This document shows positions 18,490 to 29,311 of a DNA stretch of 42,453 nt, in pieces. Within the stretch, counting starts at the first letter, position 1. Each line of letters begins with the position of its first letter. Origin of the DNA: Myxococcales bacterium (lineage in GTDB: Bacteria > Myxococcota > Myxococcia > Myxococcales > Myxococcaceae); assembly GCA_016191815.1 (NCBI GenBank), contig JACPVI010000050.1, positions 1 to 42,453 on the forward strand, read 5' to 3'. A program made the translations under genes and the position numbers. The notes under the pieces are model-generated. The model searched no databases, had not been told where the DNA came from, and was given only the letters and a program-made list of their open reading frames with translations.

Positions 18490-18670
18490 TCAGTCGGGCT
18501 TTTTGAGCACGTCGCGAACCACGCAGAGGTTGCCCTCGGGCAGCTCCCGGGCACCGCCCTGCAGTCGGCGTCGGAGGAGCAGTGGCTGCCGATGCGCGGA
18601 CCACAGGCAGCGCGGCCGCCGCCAAGAGCAGCGAGCCCACCAAGAGCCAAAGCCTGGAACGCCCGACCAC
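18490..18670 (-). pseudogene. Frame-disrupted small exported Cys-rich protein (candidate)
   Basis: Three reading frames in sequence give one plausible small protein. A hydrophobic signal segment starts near GTG 18670 (RLWLLVGSLLLAAAALPVV). It shifts near 18594-18600 into a Cys-rich part (GSHCSSDADCRAVPG), then shifts again at the G run 18546-18548 into ELPEGNLCVVRDVLKKPD and a TGA at 18490. Third-position G/C moves from frame to frame at the same points. Adding one G to the run restores ...AVPGELPEGN. It is therefore a decayed gene or one with sequencing errors. A natural single-frame gene is less likely. Confidence 0.4.
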
Positions 18671-18710
18671 GGCGAGAGGATACCGGTGGCTCGCGAGCCT
18701 GTCGTTAGGC

Positions 18711-19256
18711 TCAGGCCCGGAGGAGCGATTCCAGGTTGCGCTCCTCCCAGCGCCGAGCCCGCTCGAAGTCGCGGAAGCGCCGCTCGTGAGCTTGGAACTC
18801 GGGAGGGTGGATGCTCCTCCGTTCTCCCCTGCGCCGGGCAGGGTAGAGGTGGTGGAGCATCTCGTGGAAGACGATCCACTCGAGGAAGTACCGGGGCACA
18901 TAGGGCCGATCGAGCGCTGGGTGGATGCGGATGAGGCGCGCCTCCCCGCAGTACGAGCCCATCTTGATGCTCTTCCTCGGCCGCCGCCGCGACACCCAGG
19001 GACCGAAGGTGATGTGAGCGCGGACCCGGTCCCGGGAATAGCGGCGGTTGAGCGCCCGGAAGATGCACGAGAGGTCGTGGTGGCGGCCATGCGGGTTGAG
19101 AGGCAGCTTTCCCCTCAGCGCCGCAGGCGAGCGCCGCCGGATGAAGGCTCGGTTCTCCTCGATGAAGCGGTCCAGCGCCGCCGAGCTTTTCGGAACCCCG
19201 CACAGCACGTAGCGACGTGCCGCGCTCTCGGAGCGGCCGGACTTCGCGCGCACCAC
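18711..19256 (-). CDS. SprT-like zinc metalloprotease
   Basis: Basic protein of 181 residues. The zinc-binding HExxH motif is in VFHEMLHHLYP, followed about 20 residues on by a third His ligand in PEFQAHERRF, the spacing expected of the SprT/WSS1-like family. Family members act on DNA-protein crosslinks or are uncharacterised; the Arg-rich N- and C-termini fit nucleic acid contact, but that is inference. The start is a tandem GTG GTG at 19256/19253 with no strong ribosome binding site. No signal peptide. Confidence 0.8.
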   Translation of the reverse strand: MVRAKSGRSESAARRYVLCGVPKSSAALDRFIEENRAFIRRRSPAALRGKLPLNPHGRHHDLSCIFRALNRRYSRDRVRAHITFGPWVSRRRPRKSIKMGSYCGEARLIRIHPALDRPYVPRYFLEWIVFHEMLHHLYPARRRGERRSIHPPEFQAHERRFRDFERARRWEERNLESLLRA

Positions 19257-19336
19257 GGCGGCGATTGTAGAGCGGCAGGCCAGCCTGTAAACGGAGCCGC
19301 GCTCGTTCGGAGAGCGGGCGAGCGCGGGAGAGAGGC

Positions 19337-21373
<2,037 letters not shown>

Positions 21374-21410
21374 CGGTGTGCCCTGGAGCCTAGGTGGGCC
21401 CGCCTCGGTG

Positions 21411-22259
21411 CTAGTACTTGTAGAAACCCTCGCCCGACTTCCTTCCCAGCTTACCCGCTCGCACCATCCTCTTGAGAAGCTGCGGTGGGCGGAAGGTCTC
21501 TCCGCCCAGCTCCCGGTGGAGGTACTCCGCGATGGAAAGGCGCACGTCCAGCCCCACCAGGTCTCCCAGCCTGAGCGGGCCCATGGGGTGGCCGTAGCCC
21601 AGCTCCATCGCTCTGTCGATGTCCTCGGGGGTGGCCACGCCCTGCTCCACCATCCTTATGGCCTCCAACCCGAGCGCCACCCCTAGCCGGGAGGAGGCGA
21701 AGCCCGGGCTGTCCTTCACCACCACGAGCTGCTTGCCCATGCGACCGGCGACCGTCCCCGCCGCCTCCACGGTGGCGTCGGAGGTCTGGTAGGCGCGCAC
21801 CAGCTCGCACAGCTTCATCAGGTGCACCGGGTTGAAGAAGTGCATGCCCAGTACCCGCTCGGGGTGGCTGGCGGCGGCGGCGATCTCGGTGAGGGAGAGG
21901 GAGCTGGTGTTGGAGGCGAGGATTGCCTCCGGGGAGCAGATTTGGGAGAGCTGGCGGAGGAGGGTCTGCTTGAGCGCCAGCTCCTCGGGCGCGGCCTCCA
22001 CCACGAGCTGGCAGGCGGCGAGCTCGCGCAGCTCGGCGGTGGTGGAGATGCGGGAGAGCGCGGCGGCACGCTCCTCGGGGCGGACCTTGCCCTTTTGCAC
22101 GCCGGCGTCGAGGTTCTCCCGGATGCGGGCCAGGCCGCGCTCGGCGAGGTCGGCGGTGAGATCGAAGAGGACGGTGGAGTAGCCGGCTTGGGCGGAGACC
22201 TGGGCGATGCCGTGGCCCATGGTGCCCGCGCCAACGACGCCGACGGTGGTGATGTCCAT
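21411..22259 (-). CDS. 3-hydroxybutyryl-CoA dehydrogenase (3-hydroxyacyl-CoA dehydrogenase family)
   Basis: NAD(P)-dependent oxidation/reduction of 3-hydroxyacyl-CoA, in butyryl-CoA/PHB or fatty-acid metabolism. It has 282 residues, the standard single-domain-pair length. The N-terminal dinucleotide fold is VGVVGAGTMGHGIAQV; the catalytic region has SNTSSLSLTEIA, then the active-site His in HFFNPVHLMKLCE; the C-terminal domain has PGFASSRLG and GPLRLGDLVGLD. ATG 22259 is chosen because GGGAGG lies 5-7 bases upstream. The thiolase at 40990 could act in the same pathway but is 19 kb away. Confidence 0.95.
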   Translation of the reverse strand: MDITTVGVVGAGTMGHGIAQVSAQAGYSTVLFDLTADLAERGLARIRENLDAGVQKGKVRPEERAAALSRISTTAELRELAACQLVVEAAPEELALKQTLLRQLSQICSPEAILASNTSSLSLTEIAAAASHPERVLGMHFFNPVHLMKLCELVRAYQTSDATVEAAGTVAGRMGKQLVVVKDSPGFASSRLGVALGLEAIRMVEQGVATPEDIDRAMELGYGHPMGPLRLGDLVGLDVRLSIAEYLHRELGGETFRPPQLLKRMVRAGKLGRKSGEGFYKY

Positions 22260-22449
22260 GACGCCCTCCCCGGAGAGGCGCAGGGTACCCCAGCTTCGGC
22301 CCATTTTTTCTCGCCCGCGCCGGGGCCGTTGTCAGTGGCAGACGCCTGGGCAGCACTCGGGGGTACACCCCTGGACCGGCGGGACCTCGGCGTCTACCGG
22401 GTGCGCAGGCGCAACTCCCACCTGATCCCCACTCCTCGAGCTCCGACGC

Positions 22450-22782
22450 TCACTCGTCTTCGAGGGTGCCGATCCGGCGTTCGTGATCTCGCACGCTGGC
22501 GCCGACCGTATCGCGCAGGTTGTCGATTCGCTTGTCGACCCGGTCGAATCGCCTGTCCACCTCGTTGAATCGCCTGTCCACCTCGTCGAATCGCTTGTCC
22601 ACCTCTTTGAATCGCTTGTCCACCTGGTCGAAGCGGGCGATCACGCCGGCGAAGCCCTCCCGCAGTGCGCGCTCGAGCCTGTCGAGCCGGCCGGCGATGT
22701 CGCCTGGGCCATCGGCCGAGCCATTCCCGCGCCCGTTGCCCGAGCCATTGCCGCCGCCCTCGCGCCTGTCGCTTGGAACCAC
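22450..22782 (-). CDS. Small coiled-coil protein with perfect heptad repeats
   Basis: Protein of 110 residues. After a Gly/Asn-rich N-terminus, residues about 35-105 form a continuous coiled coil of heptads such as FDQVDKRFKEVDKRFDEV, with Val and Phe at the core positions and alternating Asp/Lys/Arg outside. No other domain, signal or membrane segment is visible. The DNA carries five in-phase 21-base units (22524-22628). It starts from a GTG at 22782, 14 bases after the SNF2 gene stop, and is probably in the same transcript. Confidence 0.72.
   Translation of the reverse strand: MVPSDRREGGGNGSGNGRGNGSADGPGDIAGRLDRLERALREGFAGVIARFDQVDKRFKEVDKRFDEVDRRFNEVDRRFDRVDKRIDNLRDTVGASVRDHERRIGTLEDE
22524..22628. 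repeat. Five tandem 21-bp units encoding heptads
   Basis: Units at 22524, 22545, 22566, 22587 and 22608, each near (C/T)GAATCGC(C/T)TGTCCACCTC. The period of 21 bases equals one coiled-coil heptad of the 22450-22782 protein. The first unit is the most diverged. Confidence 0.88.
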
Positions 22783-22796
22783 GGCTTGATTCTAGC

Positions 22797-25628
22797 TCAG
22801 CCGGCTCTCCTGGACATCGCCTCGGCGAAGGCGGCCAACTTCTGCCAGGCCCCGGCAGGCACTTCCGGCAGCTCCAGCCGCACCCGCCCGCCCTCCCGCG
22901 ACACCGTCACCGGGAGACGATCGGGCAAGATGGATGCCGCAGCCGGAGCGACCATCGCCAACAGCCCCGAGAAGAGCGGTGCGGCGTCGAAGACCAGGCC
23001 GGCCGCGGTCGACTTGAGACTCGTCGCATCGCCGCTCGAGAGGTCGGCAGGCGCGCGGGAGGCCGAGACCTCCGGCGGCGCCATCGGCCGATGCACTACC
23101 TCCGGCTCTACCACCTCCGGCGGCACCATCGGCGGAGGCACCGGCACCGGCTTGTCCACCGGCTGGCGCAGCTCGCCCAGCGAAGCCGAGGCGCCCTTCC
23201 CCATCAGCGCCTTTAGCCGCTCGCGCAGCCCGCTCGCCCCGGTGCCGTCGCCGAAGGCGATCTCGTCCGAGGTGCCGCGGAACAGCCCGTCGAACAACTC
23301 TCGCTTGTGCTGCACGGTGAGCGAGATGCGCTCCTCGATGGATTCCGCGCTCACGAAGTTCACCACCCGCACCGGCCGGCGCTGCCCCATCCGGTGCACC
23401 CGCCCGACGCGCTGCTCCAGCACCGCCGGGTTCCACGGCACCTCCAGATGGAAGACCACCGAGGCCGCCTCCTGGAGGTTGAGCCCCACTCCTCCCGCGT
23501 CGGTGGAGAAAAACACCCGCGCCAGCGGGTCATCGTGGAAGTCCGCGATCGCCTCAGCCCGCTCCCGCGAGCTGAGGCCTCCGTGGAAGAAGAGCGGCCT
23601 GACCTTCTTCGCCTCCATCACTGGACGCGCCGCCGCCGCCGCCAGCCTTAGCATCCGCTCCCATTGGGAGAAGACCACCACCTTGCAGCCCGGCTCATCG
23701 AGGAAGTCCTCCAGCGCCTGCGCAAACTCGGCGAGCTTGGGCGAGGGGAAGGCCTTGGCGGTGCGCTCCGGGAAGTTGCCTCGGCGCACTTCGTCCTCGA
23801 TGGTGGCGAACTCGTAGAGCGCCATCCCGTTGGCCAGCATCCTCGCGGTGGTGAGCAGCGACATCACCCGGAGCACGTCGGCCTCGGTGAGGTACTTCTT
23901 CACCAGGATCCGCGCCACCTGGGCAAGGCAGTCGTCGTGGGGCGCCTTCTGGGTAGCGGTAAAGGGGACCAGGTAGGTCTTCTCGCTTCGCGGCGGGAGC
24001 TGCGAGAGGACACTGGATCGCTCCCTCCGGATGAAGGTGGGCGAGAGCCGCCGCCGGATCAACGAGAGGCCGCCGAACCCCAAGAGCTTCCCCTTCGCAT
24101 CAAGCTGGCCGAACTCGGGCACCAGCCGCCAGGAGGGCCCGAGCACCCTGGGGTCCAAGTACTCGGCGATGGAGTGCAGCTCGGAGAGCCGGTTCTCCAG
24201 CGGAGTTCCGGTGAGCACGAACGCGAAGGGGGTGCGCAGGGCCTTCACCGCCTTGGCGGTGCGGGTGTTCCAGTTCTTGATCCTCTGCGCCTCGTCGAGC
24301 ACCACCAGGTCGAACCGGCCGGCGCGCAACTCCTTGATGTCGCGGATCAGCAGCTCGTAGTTGACCACCAGCACCGCCCCGTCGGAGGAGAGGTACAGCC
24401 TTCGCCTCGTCTTCCGCCCACCGTCCACCACCACCACCGGGACCTCCTTTCCGAACGCCTTCTCCGCCTCCTTCGCCCACTGGAACTTGAGCGAGGCCGG
24501 GCAAACCACCAGCGTGCGCTTCACTTCGCCCAGTTCGGCAAGGAGCCTGCCCGCGGCCAACGCCTGGAGTGTCTTTCCTAGGCCCATGTCGTCGGCGATC
24601 AGAGCCCTCCCAGCCGTCGCGGCGAAGAGGACGCCTTCCTGCTGGTACGCATGCAGGCGCAGCTTCAGCGCTTCGGACATGCGCGCCCAGGCCTCGGGCG
24701 GCGCCTCCACGCCCGAGTGGGAGCGGCGCACTCCTTGGCAGAACGTGCGCATCCGCTCCTGGCGCGCGCCTTTCTGCTGAAGCCCGCGCAATAGCCCCAG
24801 CACCTCCGGGCGCACCCCCGCGCCGCGGGGCAAGGTGGAGAGCAACTTCTCCACCTTCCGCGCCGCCTGGTGGGTAGCCAGATCCTTCAGCAGGCGGCTT
24901 TCGGGATCGAGGAAGCCTTCGCCGTCGAGCACCGCCGCGAAGGCAGCCCTGGGAGCGTCCTCGGGGAAGATCGCCCTGATGTCGCGCAAGGGCGCGTGCA
25001 CCCTCCCGCGCGTGTCCACCGACTGGATGAACACCACCGGCTTGTCCAGCGGGCGCTGGGCTTCCGGCTCCTTGGAAAGGAAGAGGATGTGCTTGCAAGT
25101 CCCCAGCTCCGACGAGGTGAAGTCCGCGCAGGTGCAGAACGACGCCTCGCGCGAGAGGAAGACCTCGTAGATGGCCTCGGTGCGCGGAGAGCGCAGCGTG
25201 AAGTGCTCCCTCCCGCGGCCCGGCGAGGCCACGATCCGGAAGCGGGTGGACTTGGCTGACGCTCGCCGCTGCTCCAGCTCATTTGCGCGCGCCTTCGCGA
25301 TGGCCGAGTCCTGGGCCGCAGCTTGGTGCTCCACCGGCTGAGGCGCCTTGAGGGCCAGACACGCGGCCACCGCGTGCTTGCAGACCGGCTCCCAGTCGAA
25401 CGGGCAGGAGCACTCCGCCGAGAATCCCTCTCCGCCGAAGCGCAACTTGACCAGGTAGGGCTGCTCTTGCGTCCCCGCGACATGCGCCACCGCTCGGCCC
25501 GGGCCGACCTCCTTGACGGACAGGACCGCCCCCGCGGCGTGGTACTCCTCTCCGCGGAGGAAGACTCGAGGGCTCGCCGATGCCTTCGCCGCCAGCACTG
25601 GATCTTGAAGCTTCGCCGGAACCGCCAT
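22797..25628 (-). CDS. SNF2-family helicase with two SWIM zinc fingers
   Basis: Superfamily 2 DNA translocase of 943 residues. A first SWIM motif is at Cys73, Cys75, Cys83, His85 (CSCPFDWEPVCKH); a second lies at Cys165, Cys167, Cys178, His180 (CTCADFTSSELGTCKH). The SNF2 ATPase follows, with Walker A DDMGLGKT (346-353), DEAQ box (445-448) and the C-terminal helicase motifs FSTDAGGVGLNLQ and QRVGRVHRMGQ. A Pro-rich linker and a short C-terminal helix end the protein. Such proteins remodel protein-DNA complexes or RNA polymerase, but the target is unknown. ATG 25628 has AGGAGGGG 4 bases upstream, so the 19-residue extension is not needed. Confidence 0.95.
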   Translation of the reverse strand: MAVPAKLQDPVLAAKASASPRVFLRGEEYHAAGAVLSVKEVGPGRAVAHVAGTQEQPYLVKLRFGGEGFSAECSCPFDWEPVCKHAVAACLALKAPQPVEHQAAAQDSAIAKARANELEQRRASAKSTRFRIVASPGRGREHFTLRSPRTEAIYEVFLSREASFCTCADFTSSELGTCKHILFLSKEPEAQRPLDKPVVFIQSVDTRGRVHAPLRDIRAIFPEDAPRAAFAAVLDGEGFLDPESRLLKDLATHQAARKVEKLLSTLPRGAGVRPEVLGLLRGLQQKGARQERMRTFCQGVRRSHSGVEAPPEAWARMSEALKLRLHAYQQEGVLFAATAGRALIADDMGLGKTLQALAAGRLLAELGEVKRTLVVCPASLKFQWAKEAEKAFGKEVPVVVVDGGRKTRRRLYLSSDGAVLVVNYELLIRDIKELRAGRFDLVVLDEAQRIKNWNTRTAKAVKALRTPFAFVLTGTPLENRLSELHSIAEYLDPRVLGPSWRLVPEFGQLDAKGKLLGFGGLSLIRRRLSPTFIRRERSSVLSQLPPRSEKTYLVPFTATQKAPHDDCLAQVARILVKKYLTEADVLRVMSLLTTARMLANGMALYEFATIEDEVRRGNFPERTAKAFPSPKLAEFAQALEDFLDEPGCKVVVFSQWERMLRLAAAAARPVMEAKKVRPLFFHGGLSSRERAEAIADFHDDPLARVFFSTDAGGVGLNLQEAASVVFHLEVPWNPAVLEQRVGRVHRMGQRRPVRVVNFVSAESIEERISLTVQHKRELFDGLFRGTSDEIAFGDGTGASGLRERLKALMGKGASASLGELRQPVDKPVPVPPPMVPPEVVEPEVVHRPMAPPEVSASRAPADLSSGDATSLKSTAAGLVFDAAPLFSGLLAMVAPAAASILPDRLPVTVSREGGRVRLELPEVPAGAWQKLAAFAEAMSRRAG

Positions 25629-25746
25629 GCGCCCCTCCTGGAAAAACGGGCGGCGAACTGTGCCACGCACGCGCGTGATCCACAAGATATGGGGTCCGGC
25701 TCGGGTCCGCCCCCCACAGATGGAGTCCGCGCCGTGGCCGGCGCCG

Positions 25747-26157
25747 CTAGGAAGTCAGCCACCCCTGCTCGGCGAGCGCCACGCGCACGAAGTCTCGAAT
25801 CTCAGTGGCGTTGGCCACCTCTTCGCGCGCGCCTTGCTCGGAGAACCTGAAGGCGCGGGCGTAGTCGGCCTCCTCGCGGTATTTCTGCAGGCCCGCGAGC
25901 AGCTTGGAGAGCCGAGCGGGAGCCTGGCCCGGCCGAACGAAGTGCAGGTAGAGCAGATCGTGCACCCCGTGGTGGCTGCGCGCCTCCAGCCCCAAGGTCA
26001 GCAGCAGTGCCTGCGCGTAGTGCAGCGCGCAGTAGTACGCCCGGCTGACCGCGTCGTCCCATAGGGCGGCCTGGAGGCAAAGCCCGGCGGCCTTGAGGCT
26101 TGCCTCGCCCTTCTCCAGTTCCAGCTCGATGTTGCGGCGGCGGTTTTCTTGCGTCAC
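25747..26157 (-). CDS. hepT: HEPN-domain toxin (HepT/UPF0332 type)
   Basis: Small helical protein of 136 residues, the expected size of a minimal HEPN RNase toxin. The HEPN active-site motif is seen as Arg39 and His46 in SRAYYCALHYAQALL, that is R-x6-H followed by Tyr. GTG 26157 overlaps the TGA of the nucleotidyltransferase gene by 4 bases, so the two are translationally coupled with antitoxin first. In MntA-HepT systems the nucleotidyltransferase silences the HEPN RNase by AMP transfer to the Tyr near the motif, and a Tyr is present (Tyr47). Confidence 0.85.
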   Translation of the reverse strand: MTQENRRRNIELELEKGEASLKAAGLCLQAALWDDAVSRAYYCALHYAQALLLTLGLEARSHHGVHDLLYLHFVRPGQAPARLSKLLAGLQKYREEADYARAFRFSEQGAREEVANATEIRDFVRVALAEQGWLTS

Positions 26158-26501
26158 GGCACCACCCCATCGGCCTCGATCTCCGCAGCCAGGCGGTACT
26201 CCCGGCTGCGCAGCTCCTCGTACTCGGCAGTGGAGAAGGCCAGCGGCGAGAGGTGGATTAGCCGGTCGAAGAAAACCTCTTCGGCCAGCTCGAAGATCTC
26301 CCGTCGCTCGCGCTCCTTGAGCTCGGCCACCACCACCAGAACGTCGACGTCCGAATCCGGTCCCCAATCGCCGCGGGCGTAGGAGCCGAAGAGTAGAAAG
26401 TCTCGCAGCCGCTCACCGAATCGAGCGCCAAGCCGGGCCCGCAGGTCGAGGACCGCATCGCGGACCGCTCCTGGAATCTCTACCGAGCGAGCAGTGCCCA
26501 T
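26154..26501 (-). CDS. mntA: MNT-domain nucleotidyltransferase antitoxin
   Basis: Minimal nucleotidyltransferase of 115 residues. The catalytic motif GSx10DxD is complete: Gly39-Ser40, ten residues, then Asp51 and Asp53 (LFGSYARGDWGPDSDVDVLV). A further acidic residue in FFDRLIHLS is a candidate third metal ligand. Partner of the HEPN protein at 25747 and encoded upstream of it. From family knowledge, such proteins AMPylate the toxin. Whether this one is active cannot be seen, but no motif residue is missing. Confidence 0.87.
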   Translation of the reverse strand: MGTARSVEIPGAVRDAVLDLRARLGARFGERLRDFLLFGSYARGDWGPDSDVDVLVVVAELKERERREIFELAEEVFFDRLIHLSPLAFSTAEYEELRSREYRLAAEIEADGVVP

Positions 26502-26547
26502 GCCGCAAATGTAGCGGCCCGCTTTGGCCCCAGCAACGCGAGCCCGC

Positions 26548-28359
26548 TCACTCCTGGGGCACGTAGCGGCGAAAGCGCTCCGAGAAGCCGAGGTAGATCC
26601 CGTAGGCGGGCGCGCGCGTGTCGAGGTGCATCGCGGCGCCGAACTGAAGCACCGACTCCACCGCGAACGCGCCGGTGAACGAGCGATCGCCGCTGAGCTG
26701 GAACATCGGCAGCTCCAGGTGCCAGCCGAACTCCGGGACCCAGCTGAAGATGGCCTCCCGGCCCAGCATGAACTGCAGGGAGAGCGACTTTCGCAAGATG
26801 ATCAGCCGCTGGAACTCGCCCAGCCCACCGCCCGCCGCCACCTCGGCGAAGCGGTAGGCCCACTGACGGTTGATCAGCGCCGCTGGCGCGGCCACCAGGA
26901 TCAAGTCTCCGGGCACCAGCACGTAGGGCATTCGCACCCGGAAACCGAAGCCCACGCCGCGCCGGCCCACCGCGTACGCGTGCATGCTGGTCACCAGGAA
27001 CAAATCGGCAAACATCTGCCCGTCCATGAACTGGCTGAACGCACCCTCGAGCGCCAGCCCGGCTCCCAGGCTCAGCCGCAGCCGGACGTCGGAGTGGCCA
27101 AGCTCGCGGCCTTGGAGCAACGCGAAGCCGTTGGCCTCCAGCCCCACTCCGATGAAGGGCCCCACCTCGCCGCGAAGCCTTGGCATACCGTACCTGCGCG
27201 AGAAGGGAATCGGCTCTTGCCGGATGATCTCCTGGATAAACTCTTCGCCGGCCAGTTGCCCCAACTCGGACGGGATGCGGACCGAGGGATCGCAGACCGA
27301 CAGCGGGCGCTCGCCGCCGGGAGGGGGGAACGCCGCGACAACGGACCCGCTTCCCTCGAGGGCCCGCGAGAGCTGCGAGAGGCTGGAGGCCACCGCGGCC
27401 GCGGTCCGCTCCTCGTCGAGCTCACTCAGAAACGCGTCGCCGTGGGCGGCGTACAGGTCCCCCGACCAGGTGCGCACGTCCAGACCGCGCTCGGAGTAGT
27501 AGTCGTGCGAGCCGAGTCGCTGGCCCACGTCTCCCCAGGTCCCGGCCACGTGCCCGGACGAGAACGCGTCCTCGAGGAAGTGCAGCGCGAAGCCCTCGGC
27601 CGCCAGGGCCTGCCAGAGGCGAGCCGCGCCCGCCGGGTCGCAGTTGAACGCGCCCTCCTGGTGCTGGCAGCCGGCGGCGGTGGCAGCCGCGAGCGCCAGC
27701 CGGTGGTAGTGGGCGTACACCGCGACCGCGTTGAGCCGGTCTCCGGCCAACAGCGCAGAGGAGAGGTAGGCGGTCAGATCCGTTGCGAGGGGCGGCGCTC
27801 GTCCCTTCGCCGATTCGCCCTCGAGCGGAGGCAAGAAGTGCGACCAGTTGGCCTGCGCGCGCGCCACCAGGTCAGGGTCGAGGCTCTGCAACGCGAGGTT
27901 GTGCTCGCGCCAGGCGTCCACCCGGTCGGGGCCGCCGGGGTCGAGCAAAGCCATTTCCATCGCGAGATCGCGCGAATTGACCAGGACTCCGCCGATCCAG
28001 TCGGCGGACTCGATCACGGCCGAGACTTCGGCCGGATCACAAGCGTGGTCGCCCGCGATCGCGCCGAGCGTGGAGAAACCGGCGCACCAGCGGGCCTGGT
28101 CCTGCACTGATTCAGCCGAGACCCCTAGGTCGATCCGCTTGCAGTAGCGATCGCCGTTGGGGCGGGCGGCGGTGGCGGCGGTCCAGGCGGCTTGTAACCG
28201 GTCTTTCGCCTCGGGCGGCAACCGCCGGACTGCCTCCGACCCGATGCGATCGTGCTCGAAGAACAGCCACGCCGCCGCGGGGCGTGCCGCCAAGAGGCAG
28301 GCCAGCGCCACGATGGTGGCGGCGCGGCGCGCAGCCCGCAAGGGAGGCTCTGGCAGCAC
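26548..28359 (-). CDS. Exported zinc phospholipase C/S1-P1-like protein with beta-rich C-terminal half
   Basis: Protein of 603 residues from GTG 28359 (TTG 28341 also possible). A signal peptide ends RPAAA, so the mature protein would begin with Trp31 and have His36 as residue 6: the N-terminal Trp/His spacing of S1/P1 nucleases and zinc phospholipases C, whose free Trp amine binds zinc. HFLEDAFSSGH (His260-x3-Asp-x5-His270) is the matching central motif, and GDHACD lies upstream. The C-terminal 240 residues are a separate beta-rich region, ending FRRYVPQE, that could form an outer-membrane barrel. Activity (phosphodiesterase or nuclease) is inference. A likely partner gene is 38 bases upstream. 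Confidence 0.72.
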   Translation of the reverse strand: MLPEPPLRAARRAATIVALACLLAARPAAAWLFFEHDRIGSEAVRRLPPEAKDRLQAAWTAATAARPNGDRYCKRIDLGVSAESVQDQARWCAGFSTLGAIAGDHACDPAEVSAVIESADWIGGVLVNSRDLAMEMALLDPGGPDRVDAWREHNLALQSLDPDLVARAQANWSHFLPPLEGESAKGRAPPLATDLTAYLSSALLAGDRLNAVAVYAHYHRLALAAATAAGCQHQEGAFNCDPAGAARLWQALAAEGFALHFLEDAFSSGHVAGTWGDVGQRLGSHDYYSERGLDVRTWSGDLYAAHGDAFLSELDEERTAAAVASSLSQLSRALEGSGSVVAAFPPPGGERPLSVCDPSVRIPSELGQLAGEEFIQEIIRQEPIPFSRRYGMPRLRGEVGPFIGVGLEANGFALLQGRELGHSDVRLRLSLGAGLALEGAFSQFMDGQMFADLFLVTSMHAYAVGRRGVGFGFRVRMPYVLVPGDLILVAAPAALINRQWAYRFAEVAAGGGLGEFQRLIILRKSLSLQFMLGREAIFSWVPEFGWHLELPMFQLSGDRSFTGAFAVESVLQFGAAMHLDTRAPAYGIYLGFSERFRRYVPQE

Positions 28360-28397
28360 GACCGAGCTCGGCCGGCACGCCGCACTCGCCCAGCGGC

Positions 28398-29081
28398 TCA
28401 GCCGACGAACTGCACGTGCAAGCGACAACTGACCCCCAGGAAGAAGTACTGCTGCGTCGGAGCAGCGACCCGCTGGCAGCTCGTCGGGCCGTTCCCTTGT
28501 GACGCGCACGACTCGACTCGCCACCAGGGCCCCCAGATTGCGGTGGCGCCGACCGCCACCGTCCGGCCGACGAACACGTCGAGCCCCGCGATCAGTGGGA
28601 GAGCGGCGCCGGTCACCGCGTCTCGTTGCACGGTCGCGTCGATCTCCGCCGCGCGGGTGTCCTGGCGGACGTAGGCGAACAGATCGAGACCCGCGCCCAG
28701 TGACAAGTCCAGGGTGTCGAGGCGCCAGATGCTCAACGGGTGCACTCTTGCGATGAGGCCTCCCGCCGCGGCGCTGGCGTAGGCCGTCGTCCCCTCGGGT
28801 AGGCCTCGAGTGCCGAGCCACTGGTGGACGACATGGAGGCCGAGGTCGAGCGGCCGGAACAGCCGATAGGTGGCCACGACATGGATCGCCGCCGAGGGGT
28901 GCCGCTCACCGGGCGCCCAACCGAAGTCCGAAGGGTCGCTGCCCTCCGAGAACCCGCCCCAGCCGACGATGATCGATGGATCAAAGCCAGTGACGTCCTG
29001 CTCGTGAACCGGCTCGGCCAGCGCGAGAGGCGCGGCAACGACGATCGCCCCGGCGAGGAGGCGGCGAAGCATGGAGCCCAT
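28398..29081 (-). CDS. Outer-membrane-like beta protein
   Basis: Protein of 227 residues. Signal peptide LRRLLAGAIVVAAPLALA, then alternating polar/hydrophobic strands with glycines and aromatic residues (IIVGWGGFSEG, VATYRLFRPLDLGLHVVHQW, LSLGAGLDLFAYV), typical of small outer-membrane barrels. No enzyme motif. Two ATGs, 29081 and 29072, precede the signal; I use 29081. An upstream extension has a composition unlike the gene and is rejected. It lies 38 bases upstream of the phospholipase-like gene on the same strand, suggesting a two-gene unit. Confidence 0.7.
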   Translation of the reverse strand: MGSMLRRLLAGAIVVAAPLALAEPVHEQDVTGFDPSIIVGWGGFSEGSDPSDFGWAPGERHPSAAIHVVATYRLFRPLDLGLHVVHQWLGTRGLPEGTTAYASAAAGGLIARVHPLSIWRLDTLDLSLGAGLDLFAYVRQDTRAAEIDATVQRDAVTGAALPLIAGLDVFVGRTVAVGATAIWGPWWRVESCASQGNGPTSCQRVAAPTQQYFFLGVSCRLHVQFVG

Positions 29082-29311
29082 GCCCGAGGAGATTAACTGA
29101 CTCGGCTTGGCCCAGAGCCAAAACGTTGTCCCCGACGTGAACGTGGTCGTGGTCGGCGAGGTGAACGTTGTCGGAAGCCACGTCGCCGTCGCCGCCCACT
29201 TCATACTCGCCCACTCGCTCACGTCGTCGAAAGGACGCTCGATCAAGGCGAGAATGTTTGGTGTGCCCAGCGCGGTGCACAAAGCTCCCGAGCGCGGCTA
29301 GCCTCCCGCTG

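Noticed and set aside
22524-22628. CRISPR-like short tandem repeats
   Set aside because: The units are contiguous with no spacers and encode coiled-coil heptads.
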